A stretch of 32,172 nucleotides of DNA from a virus (IMGVR_UViG_3300023175_000136:1-32172); one strand, 5' to 3'. Positions 8,194 to 17,541 are shown, numbered from the stretch's first letter. The notes: generated by a model not told the origin, from the sequence alone. A program made the numbers and translations.

Positions 8194-8595
8194 TTAACTT
8201 ATAAATTTTTTAGCATCTTGTTTGATTCTTTTGTTATCATCTTCTAAATCTGCTATAATATCTATTGAAGCATCTAATAATTTCCATTCTCGAATATTCT
8301 TGTAATCAGCACCTAATTCTCCTGCGGCTTTTTGAATTTGCTTCATAGCATTTCTTATTTCAGATTTATAACCTTTAGCATTATCTAAACCCTTTATTGA
8401 TTGTTTTATGTCTGCTCCAAGTTTGTTTATTTGCTGTAGCTTTGACATAATTTCATTTTGTAATTGATCAACAAAATCAATTTCATCTCCTGCCTCTCTT
8501 ACAACTTTTTTTGCATCATCAATTACTGATAAATCAACTCTTTGAGTTTGTTCTTTAGATAGCTTTGTAAAGATTTTTTGTAGTTCTGGTTTCAT
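8194..8595 (-). CDS. Helical coiled-coil protein of head module
   Basis: 133 aa, almost entirely charged helix with Leu/Ile heptad spacing (FVDQLQNEIMSKLQQINKL). It follows the protease gene by 14 bases. It could be an accessory scaffold or minor head protein. The function is not known to me. Confidence 0.55.
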   Translation of the reverse strand: MKPELQKIFTKLSKEQTQRVDLSVIDDAKKVVREAGDEIDFVDQLQNEIMSKLQQINKLGADIKQSIKGLDNAKGYKSEIRNAMKQIQKAAGELGADYKNIREWKLLDASIDIIADLEDDNKRIKQDAKKFIS

Positions 8596-8609
8596 AGTAA
8601 TATAGTAAT

Positions 8610-9209
8610 TTAATTTTTTAGTAAATCTGTAAGTTTATTTATAACGTCTTGTGCTTCTAATTCTTCTTTGCTCATTCCTACATTGTCTTGAGGTCTTTCC
8701 ATTTTATCTGCAAAGTAACCCTCAATAGAGAAGCCTTTTACTTTTCCTGTCTTGACAAACTTTTCCCAAACTTCATCATTGTTAACTTTAACAGTACCCA
8801 TCCAAGTGCCAATAGGAACATTCATCTCATACTTTCTACTTTTATCGTGTACTTCATCTTCTACTATCCAAGACTCTACTAAGCTAAGTCCTGATAGTTC
8901 GTATTGATGCTCTAGTGTTGAGTTATTTTGGTTACCTTTCATTAAATACATTTGAGAGGCTTTTAAGACAGTATCTTTAGAAAAGTATATATAGTATTCA
9001 TCTTCTCCTGAACGTCTGTATATGGGCTTGTTAGGTATCAATAAAGCGCCCATAAGAATCTTTTTCTCACTTGATACTTCAGCTAGTTTTATCTCTTCTG
9101 CTTTAAGAGCAACAAAGTCCTCTTCTATTGCTGGATTTTCTACTACGCTTATAGCTTCGATTCCTGCTGCTTCTTGTTCTTCGTCTAAGATTAGTTCTAC
9201 GATTCTCAT
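8610..9209 (-). CDS. XkdF-like prohead serine protease (putative)
   Basis: 199 aa. The sequence ILMGALLIPNKPIYRR, YYIYFSKDTVLKASQMYL, STLEHQ and GFSIEGYF fits the XkdF/S78_2 group of phage maturation proteases. His101 (in STLEHQ) and Ser161 (in KGFSIEGYF) are the likely catalytic pair; the third residue may be Glu164. The early SVVENPAIEEDF segment is also typical. It precedes scaffold and capsid, where it would cleave scaffold and capsid N-terminal segments inside the prohead. It has the bipartite start signal. Confidence 0.7.
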   Translation of the reverse strand: MRIVELILDEEQEAAGIEAISVVENPAIEEDFVALKAEEIKLAEVSSEKKILMGALLIPNKPIYRRSGEDEYYIYFSKDTVLKASQMYLMKGNQNNSTLEHQYELSGLSLVESWIVEDEVHDKSRKYEMNVPIGTWMGTVKVNNDEVWEKFVKTGKVKGFSIEGYFADKMERPQDNVGMSKEELEAQDVINKLTDLLKN

Positions 9210-9212
9210 AAT

Positions 9213-9242
9213 TATATAACGCTTATCTTAAATTAATTTGCA
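9213..9242 (-). promoter_or_regulatory. Bipartite late-promoter-like motif before the protease gene
   Basis: Minus strand: TGCAAATTA (9242-9234, one difference from TGCAAAATA), 12 bases, CGTTATATA (9221-9213), 3 bases, ATG. It sits in the 35-base gap after the tape-measure gene. No hairpin terminator lies between. Confidence 0.6.
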
Positions 9243-9244
9243 TT

Positions 9245-10804
9245 TTAAATACTAGCACCTTCTACTATGTTTCTTTCTAGCCCTTGCGCTGTTGTAACAT
9301 CGTTACTAACTACATAAGCTCTTTGTGGCTTAGCTTGTTGCCCTGCTATAGCATCTGCTAACTGATTTGTACTTCCCACTCCCACTACATTAAAATCAGG
9401 TGCTTGTGCTTCTACTGTTGGTGGCGTAATATTAGCTCCGCCTCCTGAATAAGACGCATAAGAAGGAGCTGCTGGATCTTCTGTTTGTGTAATTGCTCTT
9501 ACATTTGCTAATCCTGATGCTATTACGCCTGCTGCTGCAATAGTTCCAAATATTCCTCCTTGTGCTAAGGCTTTAGATGCTCCAGCATATGTATCTCTAA
9601 TTGCATTTGCTATTGCTATTCCTTTGGCAAACTTAGAATTTTCCCCTACTAAAGCTACAGCACCTGCTACTCCTTGTTGGATTGCTTCATTTTTAGCCTC
9701 TTGAGTCCATTCAAACACCTCAGCTTCTTCTACAGCATCTTCTTTAGTCATATCGCTAAGCTCTTTTTGCAAAGACATTCTATTCATTAGCTGCTCAGAG
9801 CGAAAGCCCTCTATTTGAGCTTCTATTGCAGCTCTTTCATTTAGCGCTTCTTGATACTCTATTTGAGCATCTATATTATCTCGATTCTTAGATAGTTCTA
9901 ATTCTGCTGCTAAAATTCTAGCCTGTGCATTTTCAAGCATCTTCTTTTCTTGCTCGTCTAAAACTCTTCCTAGTTCTTCATTTGCTGCTATTCTTTCTTG
10001 TATAGTATTAGCTTCATCGTCTCTTATTTGTCTTAATTGTTCCGCTTGCCTATCGTACTTTTCTATTAATCCTTGATTTATTACTTCATTTAGCCTAGCC
10101 TGTTTGTTTAACTCGACCATAGACGTAGCAGTATCAATAGTGCTTTTAGCGTATTCTTTTATTCCTTGTACAGCGCCTTTAACAGATTCTTTTATTTTCT
10201 CATAACCACCATCTTCTCCTGTAACTACATCAAATAATTCCTTAGAAGCATCTTTAGCTGTTTGAAAAGCTCCAGCAAAATCTCCTGCAAAAAACTTTAT
10301 AGCAGCACTACCAAACATTCCTAAAGCCTCTAATCCTTGTTTTAATCTAGCCACAATGCCATCATATATAGCAGAGCTAAAATCTTTTATAGATTGTATA
10401 GGATCTTCAAATATTGCTTTAAAATAGCCACTAACTGCTCCAATGTTTCTTTGTAAGAAATTAAAAAAGTCATTAAAGGTTAAACTAAGAACCTCAAAAG
10501 TAGTATTAAAAAAGTCAGCTACTTTTTGGTTTTGATTAAATACTTCTGTGAGCTTAGCAAATGCTGCAATAGCTAATCCAATACCTGCTGCTTTTATAGC
10601 ATTACCAATGCCTTTGATTCCTTTAGCCGCTGAACTTGAAGATTTCTCAATATTCTTAATGCTTTTAGAAGTAGCGTTATTTTGATCCTGTACTTGCTTT
10701 TCTAGTTTAGCATATTCCTTCTGAAATTCGTCTAAATTTTTAGTAGCTTCTTTGTAATCTAATTTAAGCTTAGTTACATATTCCGCTGAGTAGGTTTTTG
10801 CCAT
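9245..10804 (-). CDS. Tail tape measure protein
   Basis: 519 aa, mostly helical. The N-terminal coiled coil (KEATKNLDEFQKEYAKLEKQ) is followed by a hydrophobic Ala/Gly stretch (about residues 62-85), a second hydrophobic region with many Phe, a long charged coiled coil (about 250-360), and a Gly/Ala-rich hydrophobic segment (about 410-440). This order fits short tape measure proteins of Bacteroidota siphophages. At about 1.5 Å per residue the tail would be near 80 nm. It lies about 8 kb downstream of the chaperone-like gene, farther than usual. No lysozyme or peptidase domain is visible. Confidence 0.75.
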   Translation of the reverse strand: MAKTYSAEYVTKLKLDYKEATKNLDEFQKEYAKLEKQVQDQNNATSKSIKNIEKSSSSAAKGIKGIGNAIKAAGIGLAIAAFAKLTEVFNQNQKVADFFNTTFEVLSLTFNDFFNFLQRNIGAVSGYFKAIFEDPIQSIKDFSSAIYDGIVARLKQGLEALGMFGSAAIKFFAGDFAGAFQTAKDASKELFDVVTGEDGGYEKIKESVKGAVQGIKEYAKSTIDTATSMVELNKQARLNEVINQGLIEKYDRQAEQLRQIRDDEANTIQERIAANEELGRVLDEQEKKMLENAQARILAAELELSKNRDNIDAQIEYQEALNERAAIEAQIEGFRSEQLMNRMSLQKELSDMTKEDAVEEAEVFEWTQEAKNEAIQQGVAGAVALVGENSKFAKGIAIANAIRDTYAGASKALAQGGIFGTIAAAGVIASGLANVRAITQTEDPAAPSYASYSGGGANITPPTVEAQAPDFNVVGVGSTNQLADAIAGQQAKPQRAYVVSNDVTTAQGLERNIVEGASI

Positions 10805-10935
10805 TTTATTTCTTTTTTAATTTGTTTAAATGCTCCTTTAAAAGTATCAGGTAAAGCATATTTACCTTGTGCTATTCTTATATGCTCTGTTTCTCCTTTT
10901 GCTGTGCCTAGCACTTCTAATATATTCTCTAACAT
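10774..10935 (-). CDS. Small 53-aa protein between glycosyltransferase-like gene and tape measure
   Basis: Starts MLENILEVLGTAKGETEHI and ends in a basic segment. The ATG at 10933-10935 overlaps the end of the 269-aa gene by 7 bases, and the frame runs 31 bases into the tape-measure gene. The overlap at the 5' end and the evenly mixed composition support a real gene. It is in a place where tail chaperone parts often sit, but nothing in the sequence identifies a function. Confidence 0.6.
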   Translation of the reverse strand: MLENILEVLGTAKGETEHIRIAQGKYALPDTFKGAFKQIKKEIKWQKPTQRNM

Positions 10936-11738
10936 TTTTTAGCAGTATGATATTTAAAATAATCCTTTCCTAGATTTACAAATAACTCTTTGTCTCCATC
11001 AAATATTCTATAGTGGTTATGCAAAGTATATTGGCTTACTTTATTTCCATCTATATATATAACGCTATTTTCTCCTGTTTTATAAAACTTATTATTTGTT
11101 TTTACATTTGAGACTCTGTAACTAAGATCGTGATTAAACTTTTCTAAAGGAGGATTGTCTAATACTGTTATATTCTTGTCTTGATACAAGTCGTAAAAAA
11201 ACCACTCTAAGTACTTTAAATTCTCAGCATAGTCCTCTATACTATTTATTTTATTTAAGTTGCTTACAAGCCTTTTATTAGCTAAAAAAATAGAAGTGTA
11301 GTAAGACTTGTTGTCTGCATATTTAAAAAAGACTCCATCTGTATCATATTCAAAAAGATTATCAATGTTACCTTTTATATGCCAATCATAATTTAGCACT
11401 AGACACTTGTTCGTCTTAACTGCTTCAAATCCTTTTTTAATCAACTCTATTATAGCATATGCTACAAAAGTTGTAACAGGATTCCAAACTTTATACCCAT
11501 TTACTGCTATCTCTGTTATGTGATTAAGATTGTACTGTCTATATTGCTCAGGTCTTAGAATAGGATTATCATAATTATATACATAAGCATCAGCTATATC
11601 GTAGGCTTCCTTGTTTATAAAATGATCTGTTACTATAACCCTAAAACCTTGCTTCTTTAAAGCTGCAACACAATCAACAAGCATTTTGCTAGTCTTTGCA
11701 TCTTCACTATGAGCTAAAACTAAACACTCTTTAACCAT
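10929..11738 (-). CDS. Putative glycosyltransferase, second of tail-modification cassette
   Basis: 269 aa. The N-terminus CLVLAHSEDAKTSKMLVDCVAALKKQGFRVIVTDHF has the strand-helix-strand layout of a GT-A nucleotide-sugar-binding fold, followed by YVYNYDNPIL and LVLNYDWHIKGNIDNLF (Asp118-Trp-His120, near residue 120), a possible metal/sugar site. This matches a glycosyltransferase-like family I recall in marine viruses. No membrane segment, so it acts in the cytoplasm. It overlaps the upstream 274-aa gene by 19 bases and the downstream 53-aa gene by 7. Probable role: add or extend a sugar on a virion protein. The assignment is moderate; no clear canonical DxD is present. Confidence 0.45.
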   Translation of the reverse strand: MVKECLVLAHSEDAKTSKMLVDCVAALKKQGFRVIVTDHFINKEAYDIADAYVYNYDNPILRPEQYRQYNLNHITEIAVNGYKVWNPVTTFVAYAIIELIKKGFEAVKTNKCLVLNYDWHIKGNIDNLFEYDTDGVFFKYADNKSYYTSIFLANKRLVSNLNKINSIEDYAENLKYLEWFFYDLYQDKNITVLDNPPLEKFNHDLSYRVSNVKTNNKFYKTGENSVIYIDGNKVSQYTLHNHYRIFDGDKELFVNLGKDYFKYHTAKKC

Positions 11739-12544
11739 TTCTTAGCTTGATTGTAAAATATATTGTTGGGGAACTTCTCAGGCTCTAAGTTGTTTATGTT
11801 TCTTTTATCCATAAAACTATCACAGCAATAGTGTGCTATGTGATGCTCGCTTCTTAGTTTGTTGATGTTAGGGTAGTAGCAGTTTTTACCATCGATCATT
11901 TTTATCTTATTATTGTGACAAGCTACATTAAGACCATACATAGCCTGCCACCAGCTATGATTATTTCCCTTTTGCTCAAAGCAAATTCTAATACTTACCT
12001 CTATGATTTCGTCTATTATAGCTTTCATTGTACCTACTCTGGCTATAACATTAAACCCACCATTCATATACTTAAAGATATTGTGTTTTAGATATTTTCT
12101 AATAACGTGAAAGTTTTGGCTTTCTCTTGTAGAAGTTTTTAAATGCCAGTCCTCATAAAAAGCATCTGCTATAACCTCATCAAAGTTTGGCTCTACTGCT
12201 TCATATCTTTTTAAGTGTACTAAGTCTGAGTCTATTATTTCTACGACTTCATTATCAGGCAAGTCCTCTATAATTTGTTTAGCTGCTGTAAAAACATTTG
12301 TAGGAATTAGCCAGTTTTTATCTAAGCTGTATAAATCTAAAATAGAATCTACCATCTTATAAGGCAGCTTTAAGTTCCAGTCTACATCTTCCTTAATAGG
12401 CTCTTCTATGTAGTTTCTTTTGACTATAGGAATGATAGCTTTATTTATAGCTTCTTTGCCATAGACTTCATAGTGTTGGAACTCAAAAAAATCTATCTGC
12501 TTTCTAAACCATTCATTTGCTACAGCTACAGGAATAGTGATCAT
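11720..12544 (-). CDS. Putative glycosyltransferase with DxD motif, hydroxyproline/serine GT-like layout
   Basis: 274 aa. It contains VEIIDSDLVHLKRY with a DSD (105-107) at the end of a strand, as in metal-dependent GT-A enzymes, then NGGFNVIAR (161-169), a W-W-Q-A-M-Y-G-L-N-V-A stretch (198-208), and HIAHYC (235-240). The order DxD, GGF-type strand, then a Trp-x-x-x-Met-Tyr helix recalls the plant and algal peptidyl hydroxyproline arabinosyltransferases and serine galactosyltransferases. That similarity is my recollection and needs a structure-based search. It overlaps the dioxygenase gene by four bases (ATGA) and lies two genes after the Pro-Thr-rich tail protein. It may glycosylate the hydroxylated linkers. 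Confidence 0.5.
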   Translation of the reverse strand: MITIPVAVANEWFRKQIDFFEFQHYEVYGKEAINKAIIPIVKRNYIEEPIKEDVDWNLKLPYKMVDSILDLYSLDKNWLIPTNVFTAAKQIIEDLPDNEVVEIIDSDLVHLKRYEAVEPNFDEVIADAFYEDWHLKTSTRESQNFHVIRKYLKHNIFKYMNGGFNVIARVGTMKAIIDEIIEVSIRICFEQKGNNHSWWQAMYGLNVACHNNKIKMIDGKNCYYPNINKLRSEHHIAHYCCDSFMDKRNINNLEPEKFPNNIFYNQAKKWLKSV

Positions 12545-13125
12545 TCTTTAAATTTATAATGTACATAGAAGTTATTAAAAAAGTTACCTCCAAAAGGCTC
12601 TGTTCTTCCGTGTTCACATATTGCGCTTTCGTACATTATCATATCTCCTGCTTCTGCATAGACCTTATGCCACTCTCCATCGTGAGTCTGAAAATCTAAA
12701 GCCCAGTCATCTGCATATCTTTTGTTTTTGCATCCACATCTTAAATCCTTTTCTACAATTATAATAGAAGCAATGTGATGAGTAGTGACAACATCTGTAT
12801 GTAGTTTTAAAGTAGCACCCTTTTTATAAGATCTTATACCATAAATAAAACTAGGATCTAATTCTCTTCCACACCAATCCTCGTGCAACTTATGTAGATC
12901 ATTGTGTATTCTTTTCCTAACATTAGGCAGTTGACCAAAATCTAAAAGATTTGTCTCTCCTCCTTTTATGTAATAGTCTTTACCCTGAAATTTCTCCTCT
13001 TGTTCTGTTGGCTTTAATAATCTATAAGCATCCATTATCAATTCCCAAGTGTCTTGAGGACATTTGACTATCTGAAAACCTTTCTCTGTTAATCTAGGTA
13101 TTTGGTCTTTATTTGTGTATTCCAT
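12541..13125 (-). CDS. 2-oxoglutarate/Fe(II) dioxygenase, prolyl-4-hydroxylase-like
   Basis: 194 aa, the length of a single catalytic P4H domain. The double-stranded beta-helix signature is visible: YGIRSYKKGATLKLHTD gives the His109-x-Asp111 part of the iron site, and ICEHGRTEPFGG gives the distal His172 with Arg174; the closing strand is FFNNFYVHY. The HGR-x-x-P-x-x-G form is typical of P4H relatives in marine phages and algae. No signal peptide. The gene starts one base after the stop of the 997-aa tail protein, whose C-terminal third is full of Pro-Thr repeats, and overlaps the glycosyltransferase-like gene. The likely reaction is hydroxylation of proline using 2-oxoglutarate and O2; the substrate is inferred. 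Confidence 0.8.
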   Translation of the reverse strand: MEYTNKDQIPRLTEKGFQIVKCPQDTWELIMDAYRLLKPTEQEEKFQGKDYYIKGGETNLLDFGQLPNVRKRIHNDLHKLHEDWCGRELDPSFIYGIRSYKKGATLKLHTDVVTTHHIASIIIVEKDLRCGCKNKRYADDWALDFQTHDGEWHKVYAEAGDMIMYESAICEHGRTEPFGGNFFNNFYVHYKFKE

Positions 13126-13126
13126 A

Positions 13127-16120
13127 TTACGGACAGCTAGGATTAGATATTAAAGATAATGTAGATCCACTCCAATACCAAGTATTTGATCCATCACTAT
13201 ACCATCTTGCACTAGTTAATAATGTACCGCAGGTAGAGTCAAATCCATATACCTCTGTTGCGTTTGCGAAAGTAGATCCATTATGGTAAACAGTTCTAGT
13301 GACTGTCTGAGTACAATAAGCATCCTCTGCTGATACAGTAGAAACATATAAAGAAGCGCTATTACAAAGTGCCGTAGGAACTGGCGTAGGCGTAGGAGTA
13401 GGCACACTACCTTCACACTCCGAACAGCTAGAATATTGTGCAAATGTATCTATATCTCCATCAACTCCTGTACCTCCTCCATCGTAATACTCAAAACATA
13501 TATTATTATCTTTTAAGATAACGCTTGTAGATATTGGACTTGTATCACTTACCTGTATAATCGCTCCACTAGGCGCATCACACTCTATAAATCTAGCATA
13601 GTAAGTTGTAGGCGCTGTTGGAACTGGAGTAGGAGTAGGGGTAGGGGTAGGCGTTGGAGAACAAGACTGACACCCTAATAAAGAAGCCTGATTCCAATAT
13701 CTATAATTTGATCCATCTGAATAGTATCCTATAGGAGCAGCTGTTGTACAATTAGAGTCTGTATAAATACTATTAATAGAACAGAAACTAGATCCATCTG
13801 CATAGTATATAGTGCTACCTTCCAGACAAGCATTATTACCTCCTACGTTACTATATTTTAACAATATAGCTGTACAAGTTGGAGCTGTAGGCACAGGCGT
13901 TGGTGTTGGTGTAGGGGTAGGAGTTGGCGCTGTGGGTACAGGTGTTGGCGTAGGCGTGGGCGTAGGAGTTGGTGTGGGTGTTGGTGTAGGAGGTGCTGTA
14001 GGCACAGGAGTGGGAGTAGGAGTAGGAGTTGGTACTGGAGTAGGTGTCGGTGTTGGAGTCGGTGTAGGCGTAGGTACTACTGTAGCAACTGAAATTAAAT
14101 TTAATAACTCTAAATTACTCTCTCCTGTTTCTAGGTTACTCTCAATGCTGTTAATTTTGTAAACTCTATCTAGTATTTGTACTTTGTCTGCTAGAGTGTA
14201 ATTAAGTAAGAAGTTGATAGGCAAATAAGCTTTGACTTTTGTTAGTCTTAGCTTAGTATTAAAGATCTCTTCTATATATGTTTTGTAATAGTTCTCAAAT
14301 AGAGTTCCCTCAAAAGAAGTGTCTAGTGTATATTCATTAACCTCTAAGTTAAAGTTTATATTTGAGTCATCTGTTGCTGAGTCAACTATAGTGCTGTTTG
14401 AAGGTATGAAATAAGTGCTAATATCTGTATAGCTGCTTATTGTATCATTTAAGAATCTAATACTATCTCCTGTTATAGATACAGGATAGAATAACAAAGG
14501 TTTGCCAAAGTAAGGATCATTGTTGTCATCTACAAACCATCCTACCTGTACTGTTTTTAATGTACTTCCAGATCCATCTATAAGTCTTTCATATTTAAGA
14601 TGCTCAAATGGTGCTTTTACGCTATAAATCTCTCCTCCTGCATCGTAATTGTCATCTCCCTTGTATTCTACAGTACCCCATTCTACATTGTTTACCTGCT
14701 GGTGTTGTATTGCTAGTTTAGTTCCTAAGCCTTCATATCCAAAATCTACTTCTTTAAAAGGCAGCGCTATATCTACATTACTATCACCTACAGCTACATA
14801 GTCGCTGATATCTCTTATGGTTGTAGAATCTGCATAGTAATTATCTAAGGTTTTTACAACAACTATCTCATCTTCATAGTAAGCAGTAAGATTAAACATC
14901 TTAAATAACCCTGTGAGAAAGTCAAGAACTTTCATCTTAGGTATTTGCTCTGTGATAATAAAGTTCTGTGTAGTAGTACTGCTAAAAGCTCCTGTGCTAT
15001 ATGTTTTGCTTTCCCCTGTGAAAGTATTGCTAACAAACATATCTACTGAAGAGAAGTTTATAGCAGAAGTAGTATATAAGAATACCTGATACCCTGTAGA
15101 AGAGTTAGTGAGATACCCTGTTATAAGTCCTGTACCTCCTCCTATTACGTTTTCTTGTTTATATATTACTCCATCTTTTTTAATAATTATAGAGTAGTCA
15201 TCTGTAGTAGTAGTGTTGACTGTTAAAGAATAAGCAAGCTGAGAAGAGGATGTCATTCCAAAAACTTGAAAAGCAGATCCATTACAAAAAACTCCTGTGA
15301 CAGTTAAAGGATATGTATCAGCAGGAAAGCCATCTACTAAAGTTGTAACAGGATCTCCCTCATCAAAAGCACTACCCTTTTTTCTATGAAGCCACATATA
15401 CAGCTTGTAATATGGATCATTTGTAGAATTAAAGAAATCTGTAGAGAATGTTATGCCATAAGTCTGCTCTATTGCCTTTATAATGATATGTACAGGAATA
15501 GCATATTTAAGCTCTCCATAAAACACACCCTGCATAGTAGTGCTATTAGGGTGCAAGTTTCCACTCCCAGCTGATGGTATAGAACTATCATAATAGAGTC
15601 GAGTAGTGTGAGATATTAATGGAGCTACTAAAGCATCTGTATAAGTAACGCTATCTACAGTTTTATCTATACCTCCTGTTAAAGCTGATCTAACTTCAGT
15701 TGCATTGTAGTCATTGTTAAAATTATCTAGCCAGTCTAATGAGCTTAGGGTGTCCTCTCCTAATAAGTCTTTTAAATCTACTGTGTTTCCATAGAAGGTA
15801 ACTTTGTAAGTATGAGGCTTTCCATCTTTTAACATTACCCCATCTAATCTAATCTTACCTTTCCTGAATGCTTTGTTATTTAGTTCTAATTTAGCTGTCT
15901 TTTTCTTTCTAGCATCGTAACCATTATCTATATCGTAGTTGTAATAATGCTTAAATATTTTATTATTAAGCTTAGAAGCAGGAAGGCTAAAAGTCTTAGT
16001 AAAGTCCGTAAATACTTTTGCAATGTCTTTAACATTTTGAATAGTTTGCGTAATAGTTACTGATTCATCTTTAAATAAGTCTACTCTCTCTCCTTCTATG
16101 TACAACTGTAGTACCTGCAT
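13127..16120 (-). CDS. Large tail-tip protein with Pro-Thr linkers and Cys-containing C-terminal modules
   Basis: 997 aa. Residues 1 to about 675 form a tail protein body: [23 protein letters not shown] and [14 protein letters not shown] are typical of a large tail protein of flavobacterial phages, possibly a hub or distal tail protein. From about 680 to 747 follows a (PT)n linker with PVPTAP interruptions, then three modules of 60-80 aa separated by more PT linkers. Modules 1 and 3 share C-rich ends and YYSDGSN/WYSDGSN followed by a Tyr-Trp (YRYW, WYW); module 2 is different. This looks like stalks holding beads, with exposed, possibly receptor-binding, ends. The gene follows the 305-aa tail protein directly and is linked by one base to the dioxygenase. 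Confidence 0.7.
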   Translation of the reverse strand: MQVLQLYIEGERVDLFKDESVTITQTIQNVKDIAKVFTDFTKTFSLPASKLNNKIFKHYYNYDIDNGYDARKKKTAKLELNNKAFRKGKIRLDGVMLKDGKPHTYKVTFYGNTVDLKDLLGEDTLSSLDWLDNFNNDYNATEVRSALTGGIDKTVDSVTYTDALVAPLISHTTRLYYDSSIPSAGSGNLHPNSTTMQGVFYGELKYAIPVHIIIKAIEQTYGITFSTDFFNSTNDPYYKLYMWLHRKKGSAFDEGDPVTTLVDGFPADTYPLTVTGVFCNGSAFQVFGMTSSSQLAYSLTVNTTTTDDYSIIIKKDGVIYKQENVIGGGTGLITGYLTNSSTGYQVFLYTTSAINFSSVDMFVSNTFTGESKTYSTGAFSSTTTQNFIITEQIPKMKVLDFLTGLFKMFNLTAYYEDEIVVVKTLDNYYADSTTIRDISDYVAVGDSNVDIALPFKEVDFGYEGLGTKLAIQHQQVNNVEWGTVEYKGDDNYDAGGEIYSVKAPFEHLKYERLIDGSGSTLKTVQVGWFVDDNNDPYFGKPLLFYPVSITGDSIRFLNDTISSYTDISTYFIPSNSTIVDSATDDSNINFNLEVNEYTLDTSFEGTLFENYYKTYIEEIFNTKLRLTKVKAYLPINFLLNYTLADKVQILDRVYKINSIESNLETGESNLELLNLISVATVVPTPTPTPTPTPTPVPTPTPTPTPVPTAPPTPTPTPTPTPTPTPTPVPTAPTPTPTPTPTPVPTAPTCTAILLKYSNVGGNNACLEGSTIYYADGSSFCSINSIYTDSNCTTAAPIGYYSDGSNYRYWNQASLLGCQSCSPTPTPTPTPTPVPTAPTTYYARFIECDAPSGAIIQVSDTSPISTSVILKDNNICFEYYDGGGTGVDGDIDTFAQYSSCSECEGSVPTPTPTPVPTALCNSASLYVSTVSAEDAYCTQTVTRTVYHNGSTFANATEVYGFDSTCGTLLTSARWYSDGSNTWYWSGSTLSLISNPSCP
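13879..14075 (-). repeat. Long Pro-Thr coding repeat
   Basis: About 65 codons alternating Pro and Thr, broken by V-P-T-A-P groups. Codons vary (CCT, CCA, CCC and ACA, ACC, ACT, ACG), so this is selected at the protein level, but the 6-bp periodicity can still expand or contract. Shorter stretches of the same kind occur at about 13609-13658 and 13371-13410. On the plus strand it appears as a spurious Gly-Val frame. Confidence 0.9.
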
Positions 16121-17038
16121 CTATCTTAGATCATTTATAACGTTAAAAGCATATTCTAAATTGATAGTATAATTTACTAGCCTATCGTTAACGCTGGTCT
16201 TATAAGTTAACTGTGTTGTAACTATATCAACAGGAATTACATCACTCCCAATAGTTGCCCACACTTGCTCTGATAAAAGCATCTGTTCAAATGCTGGATT
16301 TAAAGCCTCTGAGACAAATCCTGTATTTAAAGTTAGGCTAGTAGTACCCTGAGTATTCAAAACTCTCTTAGAGTGCTTATTTATATCATACGTTCCTGTG
16401 CTAGTAACTAGTGATCTCTTGTAACTTTCTTTTGTTACGTTTACGCTTTCTACAGACTTCTTAAAAAAGTATATATCCTGCAAAGCACCAAACTTATTTA
16501 CAAAAGTCATTTTAACAGGACTAAACTTAGGCTCACATACTCTTACTATTGTTATAGTTTCTCCTCCTGTTGAAGCAGATGTTGCTGTACTGCTAAATGT
16601 ATCATAGTTTATAGTTCCAGCGCTTTCTTCTGGAATCCTACCTGCTGTATTTTCAGGCATATAAACAATAGTGTTACTTTGTAATAAATCTCCTGAAGTG
16701 ATAGTAGGATTAGCTCCTTCTAAATACTCCCCATAACCATCAAAGCCAGTATGAGAAAAACTTACTGTACTACCCACTTGTACATCACTAGAATTATAGA
16801 ATTTTATATCTCCTGTGATTACTACAACTTGAGAAGTGTAAGTGCCGCTAAATGTTATATCAATATAATCTCTCGCTAGCTCACTTATTTCAAACAATGC
16901 TCCATAACTAGAGTCTACATCCTTTGATAGTGTGTATTGTAGAGTTCCATCTATTGACAACTCTAAAGTAGCACTAACCGCATCACTAGTAGAGGTGTTG
17001 TATTCGAAGTAAGGGGATTTTAGTAATATGTTTGCCAT
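16121..17038 (-). CDS. Tail structural protein, beta-rich (305 aa)
   Basis: 305 aa, with MANILLKSPYFEYNTSTSDAVSATLEL at the start and strands throughout. It contains the segment RVCEPKFSPVKMTFVNKFGALQDIYFFKKS, which in Bacteroidota phages I associate with a conserved tail protein encoded just before the large tail-tip protein. It abuts its neighbours (one-base overlap upstream, adjacent stop/start downstream), so production is coupled. Probable place: distal tail or baseplate-like complex. Not a tape measure or tube by composition. Confidence 0.6.
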   Translation of the reverse strand: MANILLKSPYFEYNTSTSDAVSATLELSIDGTLQYTLSKDVDSSYGALFEISELARDYIDITFSGTYTSQVVVITGDIKFYNSSDVQVGSTVSFSHTGFDGYGEYLEGANPTITSGDLLQSNTIVYMPENTAGRIPEESAGTINYDTFSSTATSASTGGETITIVRVCEPKFSPVKMTFVNKFGALQDIYFFKKSVESVNVTKESYKRSLVTSTGTYDINKHSKRVLNTQGTTSLTLNTGFVSEALNPAFEQMLLSEQVWATIGSDVIPVDIVTTQLTYKTSVNDRLVNYTINLEYAFNVINDLR

Positions 17039-17541
17039 TATGTTGTAAAATCTAATAAGTCGTCTAAATCTAAATTGAACCTATCTATAAGGTCTGCTGG
17101 TAATCTTTCAAAGGCTTTCTCAAAAGGCTTAGTAAAAAACAAAGAAGGCTTTATGCCTTTTTCCTTAATAGACCTTGCTAGAATAAATCCTATGCTTTTA
17201 TAGTTTCCTTTCTTGTATCTTCCTTTTTCATCTCTTAGCCTAATATTCCTTGCCTTTGCCCAATTAGCTAAAGCCTCTGTAGGTGGCTGCTTATTTGAGT
17301 AGCTAAATATTGTATTATATTTTTTTTTAGTACCTGAAACACCCTGATCTACATAAGCGCCATAAGGAAGCATATAAAACTCCAAAGAAAAACTATTAGC
17401 GCCAACATTCAAATCATATCCTAAAGAGCCATACAAATCACTAGATACATTTTTTCCTTGTTTAGATAAATTAGTTCTAGCCTGCTGGATAACATACTTA
17501 GCAAATCTATTTAACTCCTCTTTGGTATTCTTTAACTTCAT
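17038..17541 (-). CDS. HK97 gp10-like tail completion protein (putative)
   Basis: 167 aa. An N-terminal helix (KEELNRFAKYVIQQARTNL), then DLYGSLGYDLNV, YMLPYGAYVDQGVSG, and a C-terminal helix-rich part with PSLFFTKPFEKAFERL. The LPYGAYVDQGVSG segment corresponds to the Y-A-xx-V-E-xG region of HK97 gp10/neck-type minor tail proteins. It lies between two other tail completion candidates, one-base overlaps on both sides. Confidence 0.6.
   Translation of the reverse strand: MKLKNTKEELNRFAKYVIQQARTNLSKQGKNVSSDLYGSLGYDLNVGANSFSLEFYMLPYGAYVDQGVSGTKKKYNTIFSYSNKQPPTEALANWAKARNIRLRDEKGRYKKGNYKSIGFILARSIKEKGIKPSLFFTKPFEKAFERLPADLIDRFNLDLDDLLDFTT

Noticed and set aside
10929-13125. DNA base hypermodification system (dioxygenase plus glycosyltransferases)
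   Set aside because: The dioxygenase has the P4H-type HGR-P-G end rather than a TET/JBP pattern, and the genes sit in the late tail operon, not in the nucleotide or replication block. It remains a weaker alternative.
13879-14075. CRISPR-like or satellite repeat array
   Set aside because: Period is 6 bp with variable codons and an uninterrupted reading frame; no spacer structure.
13127-14160. Diversity-generating retroelement target
   Set aside because: No reverse transcriptase, template repeat or accessory gene was found in the complete circular genome.
13812-14162. Plus-strand frame encoding Gly-Val repeats
   Set aside because: It is the complement of the Pro-Thr repeat; composition is fully explained by the minus-strand gene and there are no other plus-strand genes.
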